Source: Straminergon stramineum (Eukaryota > Streptophyta > Bryopsida > Hypnales > Calliergonaceae). From it: DNA of 64,000 nucleotides. The notes beneath the pieces are model-generated. The model saw nothing but the letters and a program-made list of their open reading frames with translations, did not search any database and was not told where the DNA came from. The stretch lies in the NCBI GenBank assembly GCA_963920665.1, contig OY987264.1, forward strand, positions 34,948,906 to 35,012,905, read 5' to 3'. Positions within the stretch are counted from its first letter, which is position 1; the number at the start of each line of letters is the position of its first letter. Of this stretch, positions 54,719-64,000 are shown in pieces. The position numbers and the translations under genes were made by a program.

Positions 54719-55303
54719 TACTTTATAATGATTTTTCTCAAATCATTAGTTCTAGAGAAGACTCTAGACATTCAGGGGTTAATGAATAACTTCTTGTTAC
54801 CTCCATCTTTTATAAATTCTAGATTACATTTTCTTGAGTTAAAAGAGACAAAGAATGAAGACTATTTTTCTTTATCATTTGCTTGAGGATGAAGAACAAG
54901 TCAACTCATAAGGTTAAGATTTATTTGGGACCTACCCCAAGCTACTTAATTTGTCCAACAAATACACAACTAAATTATGATATTGTTATTCCATAGATGT
55001 CCACATGATTAGCAAAATGTGCACACTATCTTTTAGATTTTGATTAATTAGTTATCGGTGTTTATATTCTTAATGACGTAGAATAATGTATAGTATACCA
55101 TATTGTACATTATAATGTACATATGGTATATTGTAAGACACCCATTGCAACATTTGCAATATCACCTCCGTGACTTTGTCCTTACCTTAGAAACATCATG
55201 TTTTTTTTAGTGTGGCTAAATTGGATTTAAAACTCAAGAGTGCACCCAAATTTTAGATGAATATGTGTCCATCCAAAGGAACCATTTAGTTTACAACAAA
55301 GTT
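54719..55303. other. Intergenic, no gene seen
   Basis: AT-rich, holding the short palindrome described separately. No coding signal. Confidence 0.5.
55094..55130. repeat. AT-rich near-perfect palindrome
   Basis: TATACCATATTGTACAT (55094-55110) pairs with ATGTACATATGGTATA (55115-55130) around a 4-base loop, with one unpaired T. It may extrude as a cruciform. Confidence 0.7.
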
Positions 55304-55528
55304 CTTAACCCTTAAACAATGCCAAGGAAATTTTTTACTCAACAAAGAATCTTCCTATGTAGGAGAGAAATGCAATTGTTCATCCTTAGAATTTTGTATA
55401 AAAAAAGAGAGATCTTGCACAATAGTTTGATCTCCAATGAGTATTTTTGTTTTCCTTAAAGTAGATGATGTCACGCAGTTCCAAAACGGATCATTTCCAT
55501 GGTCACCAGTCCGTCCTTTAACGGTTAA
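55304..55528 (-). repeat. TIR element with conserved open frame, copy 2 (uninterrupted)
   Basis: Homologue of 2641-3085 without the MITE. On the minus strand it begins TTAACCGTTAAAGGACGG and its other end reads TTAACCCTTAAACAATGCC. The frame encodes GRTGDHGNDPFWNCVTSSTL and then QNSKDEQLHFSPT before a stop. It could be a domesticated or carried exon; I do not recognise the protein. Confidence 0.5.
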
Positions 55529-56176
55529 TGATGCAATTGAGTTTCGTGCAACCAGTAAAGATTGAAATGCCAGAAAATGGTTGTTGGGAAATTTGACTTT
55601 CCTCACCTGGAGCCACATACACTCAGTGTCAGAAATAGACTTACATGAGTGGATTGCAATGTAAACTGTTTACAGGCAAAATGTTAGATTTTATTGTTTC
55701 CAAACACGCAAGGATTAATGGAGGAGAAAAAAGTGAGTGGTAGGCACTGTCAAGTACACGGTCTTCTTCTATTTTTCTAACTGTTCTAAGTTTAACGTAC
55801 TTGATATCACAGTTCGTTGTGCTAACCTTCTAAAGAATAAGAATATTGTACTGTACTGTACATCGTTATAGAGAGATTATTTCGTATCATCAAACTCGAA
55901 TCATAGCTGTGGCAATGGCCATATTCTAGACGACATCTCGCAGACGCTAGGACCTGCGAATCAAAAGGATTCAACAATTCGTGCAGCTAAACCACCTGAG
56001 AAGAGATCTGAAATGTCCATCAGTCTATGGAATTTTTGAAGAATTCCGTAATCAATATTCAGTGATGATAGAAGATCATGATTTTCATGGACTAGAATTT
56101 GGATACAAATTCGTCCAATTTGCGTACTAGATTCCTCCTTGTGAAATCTTTCCAGATCAAGTTCAGTATTCCACGA
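55529..56176. other. 3' flank of the thioesterase gene, no gene seen
   Basis: Contains the probable 3' UTR of the minus-strand gene. No other signal. Confidence 0.45.
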
Positions 56177-58316
56177 TCAGCACGCTGCATTGCCATCGAC
56201 ATTCCGCGATCGCCATGTCGTCTTGCCACGAAGAATCTCTTGTTGCCCTGCACCTTGAGTTTGGAGGAGATGCGTGTATTGACAGAAACTTGGACTTGCA
56301 GCAGCACCATCGATCGCCAATTCAACGTCGTTTGTGACATCAGAATCACTGTCTTCGCCAATGATGCTGGTTTTGGAGCCCGTGAGAGACTCCACGACGT
56401 CGGTGCTGTGGCATTCTCTCCGGTATTCCAGCACTATGCTCGCCAGCGTGTGCGTTTCCATGTGGACCACGGGTATACTCTGCAAGCAAAATCATTCACG
56501 TATCCCATGTCAACACTTCGAAACTAAGAATCCCGTTCTCAAATTTCAGCCATAGCTTTCGTTTCGAGAGAGTATATAATGTAAAGTCTCCATTCACCAT
56601 ATTCACCAAAAGTAAGGGAGAGGTTCCAATCATCATAGAGATGAACTTCGAGCCTTTCCCTACACCAATCTAGAAACCTGTGCCATCTAAAATTTTGCAC
56701 TTTCTAGAGATTAAAAATCAATTGTGAAAACTTACATGTCATTGGGTATAATAATTCAGAGTTATAGTACAATTCAAAGTTCACTTGTATGACCAATGGA
56801 GCCTCTAATGCACTTCATGGTTAACAGAGCCTCTACCTTACTTGTTAGGAATCAGAGGAGATTGGAGTCCAAGATCTCAAGACTTACTTCCAGGACCCAG
56901 TTAATGTACTTCAGGTTGTTAACGTGCTGGTTCATGTCGAGATCCGCAGGCGTGGACGTGAGCTCCGACCTCTGATGTTCCATTGAACTCTCGTCCAGTT
57001 TCGCAATCCTCGTCGCCGCGCATTCGTTTTCCCTGAAAGCCGTTTTATTCTTGACAAATGCGGGTTCAATTTCATCTCGAACTTCCTCAGGAATTTTCGA
57101 CAATCGCCTTGTGGTGCCGTTCATCATGCACCAAGTGCTGGTGGCGCGCGCGAGCACTTCCCCAGTGCGATATGAGCGCATGACCCAGTCGCGGCGCATG
57201 CCGTTCTTTCCAGCTTTGGCGACCCAGGAGTCGATTTCGATGACCTCAGGCCAAGAAGGGTAACGCTCCACGTGCACCTGAAACGTCAATTTTAAAGTTA
57301 AATTGACTGTATTCCAATACTCTAAGATCTTTCAAAACGCACCCTCTGAGACATAAATCCATACATGATCAAGATTTTAGACCTTGAAGTACATAATTGT
57401 CACAATTTTTGGCATTGGAATTGCGCAACCTTACTCCGTAAGAGAGCCGGCATCGGCACTGCCTGGATTATGATGCCTAATGCTGGATTATGAAATGGAT
57501 GAAGTATACTAGAAAATTAAGTTTTTTTTTTTCTTTGAAGATGCAATTAGTGTGGTCACTTGATCCTTAATGATTATTGTACAAGATTATCATGTGGGAA
57601 TGGAAAGAAAAGGAAAACTTGCAAAAATGAAAATCTGATGGCTAGATTCTAGTGCCAGAAATTATTTTACCGCCAAAGCTCAAAATCTACATCCACCTTC
57701 CTGCCAGGGACTCTTAGGGATTTGACAAATTTGACGTCACCTGCATCTTGGTGACCACCCAGATGAGCCCCCAGCGGTCCATCCCGCGCGTGGAGCCAAA
57801 GCCGTCGCCGGCAATCCCCAGTAACTGCACGTGGTTGAGCGCCATCTCCTGGAATAAGCTGAAAACCTCACGGATGGAAGTGGACTTATCGGGGCCGACT
57901 TCGTAAGATCTTACAACGAAGATTTGTCGGTAGACTTGGGGATGTTCTTCTGCAAATCCACCTTGGCGGAGCTGATGAAGGGGAGTCATTTCTCGACACG
58001 TGGATGTCTCCGAGACTTCGGGACTGCAGCTTTCCAGCGTGGAAGCGTCGTGCGAGTGGAGTGCCTCTTCAACTGATTTGGAAAATTCTCGCTCCATGAG
58101 GACTGATTGCACGGGAACATGGCGACGGGATTGCAGACCATGGATCGATCTTGACTTCGGTGACGAGTTAGAAAACTTCAGAAACGGAGAAGAATTGAAG
58201 TGTGCAGAGGACGAGAGGCCTGAATTTGAAAGACTTGAAGTCGAAGTCGATGTAAAGGACTTGGCCACAAAGGACTTGGCCGAGACAGAAGTGGACATGA
58301 ATCCTGTACTGTCCAT
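56177..58316 (-). CDS. Plastid acyl-ACP thioesterase, FatB-like
   Basis: Hydrolyses acyl-ACP in the plastid stroma to release free fatty acids and end de novo chain elongation. Three exons (58316-57741, 57277-56888, 56479-56177) join in phase 0 at CAG/GTG and GAA/AGT to give 422 residues. Residues 1 to about 60 are Ser/Thr-rich, like a transit peptide. The first hot-dog domain starts at about 130 (FVVRSYEVGPDKSTSIRE) and includes ALNHV, GDGFGST, LIWVVTKMQV, AGKNGMRRDW and TRRLSKIPEEVRDEIEP, all FatB-like. The second holds the catalytic DLDMNQH (Asp306, Asn308, His310) and EYRREC (Glu344, Cys345). The hydrophobic N-terminal segment usual in FatB (around the LPDWS motif) is not present, so the gene mixes FatB catalytic text with a FatA-like N-terminus. 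Chain-length preference cannot be read from sequence. Confidence 0.92.
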
Positions 58317-60735
58317 GGCCGGCGACTAAGGTAGCTCCAATAAGCGAATTCCAAAATCTTCACGTACCAAGTTCAAGATTTACACCGAACGTCTAGAAGA
58401 TCAAGCAATATAAGTTTCTATCCTCGACTAGACTCTGATCTTTCCGTCAGCGCAAGTTGGAATTCAGAATGGTGAATTCTCCTTTCCGAAATATATTTAG
58501 AGCAAGATGAGGATTTGCAACACTAGCTTCTAGTAAATAATTCGCCCAACCGTATAGTACGATCTCTTGAAACTCGAACAAGACAACCTTGTATCAAACT
58601 GGATTCCCGTTGCAAGGTTAGGTACGAATTGAAGCTGTACAAATGTGAAAGCTTGGAAAACTTGTGATCGACAGTTGATTTATATGCTTTGAGTCCTGCT
58701 GTTCGATCAGGAGCTTACATGTACTCAAACTCACGAAGCTGCGTCCATGCATTCGATCGGGGTTCCACCGGCCTAGCTCGGAATTCAAACATGGGGGCGC
58801 TGGCTGTAGCTTTCACTTCGTGCAATGATCTGGGAACTAGACGCCAAGGCGTTATGACTCTCACCTACTTCTATATACTAGGTCCAGCAACCCCGTTGAA
58901 AGAGGGCCACATATGATCGACGCGTGTGCAAAGCCTCATTTGGGGCCAGAATGGGTTGCTTTCAGAAGCTTGAGCTAGCATCCGATCCACTTTGGGTTCT
59001 CCGCAAAGTCACCATTTGTCAAAGTAACAGAGACCAAATTGATTTCTTCATGTCGTGAGTGTTGCTACACACAGTGAGAGTCCCACATTGACAGTACGTA
59101 ACGGAGATGATACACTATTATACTTATGAAAGCAAATGTTGGTTGTGGTTGGCAGATGTTTTATGTGATACAGAATTTATTACGATTCCTTTTGGGGAAC
59201 GACTAACCAGGGCACTTATTCAAGCAAGCGAGTTCCCTTTTGGATTCATTCCTAGACATGGACCTTTTTTTTTATCTCTTTTGGTATCATCAAGGTCACG
59301 GTTGATGGTAACAACTCCTGAGGGTATTTGATTTCCTGTCACAAGCCCACAAGCCTCGCCTTCACTGGAGCAATGTCTTTTCGTTATAGATTTTATAGTA
59401 GAACTCCAAAAGATTCGAAAATTCATAAAGTATTTTGATGAGTATGAAATTTTACCTCCTGGAAAAATTTCATATTCTTCAGAAAAAGTTTTTAGTATTC
59501 TAAAATGCTCCTTGAGTGGATGTTGCTTTTGTCATTTGGGGAGTTTTAGTACAATTTGTAGGTCAAATATTAACAAGTTGGATTTGAAAAATTGGATATG
59601 AGTTTATTTTCTTGTACTACATAGAGTGGCAAAGAGGTTATCTAAAATAGTATATATCTATATCTTCCACCAATTGCACGTGTGCTCAAAGTGTACTTTG
59701 TGTTTGCTTGGAATCAAATAATTTAGTTTCTTGAGATGTAATTAGTTAAACACAAGCACCTTCAAGTTGAAGAAAATAACAATTCATTTCTAGTATATTT
59801 ATATACAGATATAGAGAGATATAGATATAGATTAATATTATTTTTTAAATACAAACATCAGCATATCTATTTGAAATTTTGAAATTTTCCTAGCTTTGTT
59901 CATAACTTTTGGATTCTAGAGAGATTTTTTTAAAGGTCCTTCAATTTGTTGCAACATATCATTTTTAATACTCTAATACTTTTACATTCCACTTTATTTA
60001 TAATTTTTTTTCCAGAAGCTCAAAATCTCCAAGAGTTCCCATACTACCCAAAAATACAACAAAATCAACAAGTTTTCTTGCAATTACTTCATTATGAGTG
60101 AAAACTCTTCTCAAATCCTTATCCTTACATGGTAATGATGCCACATGCACACCACATTGTACCAATTGAAAATTGAATCATTAATTCAAGTATCAAATTT
60201 AGTGAGAATTTCTATTAACTTAATCCATAGGAGTCCTTTGTGGGACATCAAATATAGAATTGGAGACTCTTAGGCAAAATAATTTATGGTTTGAAATGAA
60301 TCTAGACATCATGATCTTTGTTTAAATTTGCTAGTTTTTCCATTTTCTCCCCATCCCCATCCTTACATGAATTCATTTGAAACCTTGCACAAATATCATG
60401 AAGTGCAAAGTGACCACGCAAGTAATTTGGTTGAAGCGTAGACAAAACTGATATTTTTCAAGATACTTGGCGTGGATGCATTTCATCCATTTCTTGTAGC
60501 TCCCACAATAAGCTTTTGAAAACATTCATAATCCACCGAGTGTAAGCTGACTTGTTTAGCGTTTACATTGAACAACATACTTAGTTACACCATCTCTACA
60601 CCAACTAAAGGTTACAAAGAGCCCATTGGTTGACTTCGCTCGCACTTCTTTGGCCAGACAGACTCAGAAGTCGCTCTTAGCACATATTGCACCCGATCAC
60701 AATGTCTAAGGTAGACAAACCTATTACCAACCTTT
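58317..60735. other. FatB-like promoter side and AT-rich intergenic DNA; no gene seen
   Basis: 58317-59000 should hold the promoter and leader. A GATATAGA-type microsatellite lies at about 59805-59840. Short frames near 59107-59430 lack recognisable motifs. Confidence 0.45.
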
Positions 60736-60938
60736 GACCCAATACCACCCAAATGTAGGGCCCTCATTGATTCTATGACGAGAATTTATGACAATAGTGC
60801 ATGCCTTAACTCACATTAACTTCACAATAAGACATGTATTGTAGTTTTACATTCTCACTCTAGAATCAATGAGGACCCTACATTTGGGTGGTATTGGGTT
60901 GATGGGTGGTATTGGGTAAAGCTACCTTAGCTCTTCTT
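60705..60938. mobile_element. Fold-back element with 37-bp near-perfect core arms
   Basis: 60738-60774 (CCCAATACCACCCAAATGTA onward) and 60862-60898 are inverted copies with one mismatch in 37. Weaker complementarity continues outward to a CTACCTTAG or CTAAGGTAG block at both ends, giving arms of about 70 bp. The right arm has a tandem GGTGGTATTGGGT duplication. It is probably a non-autonomous TIR element. Confidence 0.65.
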
Positions 60939-63900
60939 AACTCCTCGTCTTACTTATTCAAGCTTGAATCACTTTGCCAAGAGTATGTGATCCGTACTTT
61001 GCTCACTATTTCCCTCACAAGTACGAAGCGCATACAACACATGATGAGACTCTAAACAACGCTGGCTGGAATGGTGCTATTATGGTGTCATTTAATTGGC
61101 ACATGTTCATAGAGCAAGCCTATGTCAAATTCATGCCATTGTCATTGTGTGCACATAAGGTAGTGTACTCATAAACCGTCCCTTTAAGGACTATTGGACC
61201 ATTTTGATGGTTTTCAGATGCCCGAAAATATTTTCCCTTATATTTCACTTGAAGAAAAATTGATATAGTATCTAACACAAGTGGTTTCATATTTTTTGGA
61301 GCATTTATGAATTACTTATGAATTTCCAAAGAATTATGTGGTAGGCACCTATTTTTGATCATAGGCCTTGCAAACCCTACACTCATGTAGTCTGAAAAAA
61401 GATATGGCTTGACCAAAAACAAGCACTGTGGCATTCAAAAAGTAATACACAAGGTTCCTAAATGTAACCATTACTAAACTTAAATGGACCCTAAATTCTT
61501 TTAACATTTGTAAAAAGGCAATTGGGCAATCAATTCTCATTTAGAAAAATTAAGTACACACACCTTGGCTTTGAAATAGACTCTCCCTGGCTCTTATTCC
61601 ATCCATTGGCAAAGTATTAACCAATACTTGACAAATCTTAATTATACTCTCACATTGTTGGTGGTCCATTTTAGAACCACTTATTGTCCATTTTAGAGGT
61701 CCCTACAAGGTTGTTTGAAGAAGATGGTTGCAATAATAGCATACTACTATAAAACAGTGATGTGAAAACCACTAATTGTTTGTATGCACCTGCACATTAT
61801 TTAACACTTGAAGGATGTTGTTCCCATAACTAAGGTAGTCACCAAAATGCTCTTATTATTGGACTAATAAGTGCATTCTTTGTTTCTACAATGAATAATG
61901 ATTTCATCCATCGGACACTTTTGGTCCTTCTACTACAGCAGACCCTGTTGTTTTTTGTTCAAGAGATCCCAACTTTTGTTGCTTCTCACTCATTGGAGGT
62001 TGAAAATGATTTAATGTTAGTAGCCCACTTAGTTTTTTCATTTGTGACTTTTTTCACTCACCCCACATTTTGTTGCTATTTTAAGGAATGAAAAGTGACG
62101 GGTTTGGAGAAGTGTTAGTGTCCTTCAAGGGTTAATTTGAACATATGTGGTGCAATGACTTTGGGTTCAAACCAATTGAAGCATCCTAAGCATGTGTTGC
62201 CATGCACATAGTTGATTTTGTTGAATTGGTTTGCTTCTAGGTGCCAAATATTATCTCATTAATTCATCTACACAAAGATTTAAATACTAGTACTTGTACT
62301 CTTACAAATCTACACTTCAAGTTGTGTCTTCAAATTTGGCAAATTGTCTTTGGTAGAAGGGAGTTTGTTCTTTTTCACTAAGTTAATGATTTGACCTCCA
62401 GTAATTGGGAAGAAAAGAGGTTAGAAAGAAAAGGAAGAAAGGTAAGTTGTGATAAGATAGAATTTAGGATTTCCAACAAAATATCTAACCATACAAATTA
62501 GAGATGAGAATAGTATTTGATTTTCGTTCCTGAAGTAGAGGACAAGAATCAATCAGAATTTGAATATTTGTCTAAATAGGAGGTAATTGTTCCTTCTAGT
62601 CAAGTCAACGGATTGACCAACTACAATTGAGAATTAGAAAGAAAAGAAGTTGGAAGGAGGGCCATAGAAGGAAAGGGAGTAGAAAGAAAGGAAAATCAAA
62701 ATCAATGAAGCTAGAATTGGGATAGAAGAGGGAAGAAGTGGACTAATTTAAGCTTAGAAAATAATTTAAATTAAAGAAGATAGAGCAGGATGAAGTTCAA
62801 ACTAAAACAATTCTAAATTTAGATAAAGGTTGTAATCATCTATCATTTGTAAGTGAAATTGAAACCTCAAAAACAATATCAACCTTGAAAGCTAAGCCTG
62901 GAATTCAAAATCGAATTTGAACCTATAGGAAAATAAAAATTGATGGATGAAATATGATAGGAAAATTTAGAGAAAAAAATTCATCCATGAATAAATATTG
63001 GTAGGGAAGTCTAATTGGAAGTATTTTATCATTTTGGAAATGGTATGACATGCTCTAGAACTTAGGCTACTTAAAAAATTTAGGCTTAATTTTGTTTTTG
63101 AAGGTCTAGAGTTTTAGCCTATATTGGCAAAAAGTGACTAAAACTTCTCACTTTTGGAGATTGCATTTGTTTCAATTTTACATTTAGACCAATTATTATT
63201 TAGCAAAACAAAATAATCTTCCATTTCTTGGAAGGCACAATGGACAATGCTTAAACACTGAAAATATAAGAAACCTACTTGCCCTCATTCTATCTTAACC
63301 CCTAAAGGACCGAGGTGTGTTTTTTGGCAACATAACTTTTTTGGGCAGGTACGTGTGACTAGAGATTTCCATGTTTTTGGCCCAAACTTTAATAGAAGGT
63401 GTGGACGAGGAATATCTTTGATGTGCACTAAATTTCAGGGCATTTGGAAATATGAGTCAAAAGTTATAGCCTAATATGTAGTTTGTTTCTCAACTCGGGC
63501 AATCTGGGCAGATCTGAAAAAATCATTTTTTTCAAAAATAAAAATTTAAAATTGGTTTTCTAGATTTATATATGCATAGAAAGCTTTGAATCATTCGATT
63601 TTGATCAATGAGTCAAAAGTTATGAGATGTTTTAGTTTGCGGGCAAGTATGGATTCTCTACTCTAAAATAAACTTTGAAGACCATTATTTAACTCAATTT
63701 TCAATATTTTTTGAAAAAAAGAAAATCATTAGATGTAGATTGTTTATTACAACATTCCAACCATTGGGATTGGGATTTTTCAATTTCATTAATAAATTGT
63801 TAACAATTTAGTATTTTGAATCATTCTCTACATCTTTCTACTTACTATTTTTTTCCTATATGTTGCACAATTCCAAATGATCTGAAAATTTTCAAGCATG

Positions 63901-64000
63901 TAGCCAACTTGCCTTGAAGAATGGATCCAAAGAAGCACCACCATTTTGGACATTTTTTCATACAAATGTGACCTTGTGAAGTGCAGCTGCCCGTTTTTTG
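60939..64000. other. AT-rich intergenic DNA with retroelement-like text; no gene seen
   Basis: From 63296 (TTAACCCCTAAAGGACCGAGG) a segment starts with the same terminus style as at 44046 and 55528. 63540-63640 carries the AAGCTTTGAATCATTCGATT and AAAAGTTATG blocks of the dispersed repeat seen at 24840. No intact coding region. Confidence 0.45.

Overview
The window is plant nuclear DNA. The genes have many GT-AG introns. They include plant-type cytosolic ribosomal proteins RPL19 and RPL11, a Pan1-like EH protein of the plant endocytic TPLATE complex, a plant-type multi-exon beta-glucosidase and a plastid-targeted acyl-ACP thioesterase. Exons are GC-richer than the AT-rich spacers, and a Stowaway-type MITE is present. 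A non-seed plant such as a bryophyte is my guess. It rests on protein flavour, compact introns and an unusual thioesterase N-terminus; the species cannot be named from sequence alone.

The dominant structure is a giant inverted duplication. Positions 3120-19551 and 26393-42824 (16,432 bp each) are reverse complements with a constant coordinate sum of 45,944. No net indel occurs, and every stretch I compared, coding or not, was identical. Each arm carries the same three complete genes. RPL19 and RPL11 are head to head across a 270-bp promoter that is itself an inverted repeat. RPL11 is tail to tail with a 14-exon EH-domain gene. The 6.84-kb spacer (19552-26392) has no recognisable gene. The inner junction lies inside a fold-back repeat. 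The left outer junction lies just past a terminal-inverted-repeat element that itself contains a 200-bp MITE.

Region by region: 1-1114 holds a broken hAT/zinc-finger transposase-like gene. 2641-3085 is a TIR element with a nested MITE, whose empty counterpart lies at 55304-55528. 3120-19551 is arm 1, 19552-26392 the spacer and 26393-42824 arm 2. 42825-47177 is repeat-rich intergenic DNA. 47178-53217 is an 11-exon GH1 beta-glucosidase whose acid/base motif reads NEI instead of NEP. 53218-56176 holds a Stowaway MITE, an AT palindrome and the repeat copy. 56177-58316 is a 3-exon FatB-like thioesterase. 58317-64000 is AT-rich, with another fold-back element and dispersed repeats and no convincing gene.

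Functionally, the duplicated arms would double the dose of two large-subunit ribosomal proteins driven from one shared promoter, and of one endocytic scaffold. The beta-glucosidase and thioesterase are unrelated single-copy neighbours. Whether the palindrome is real, gene-converted or an assembly product is the main open question.
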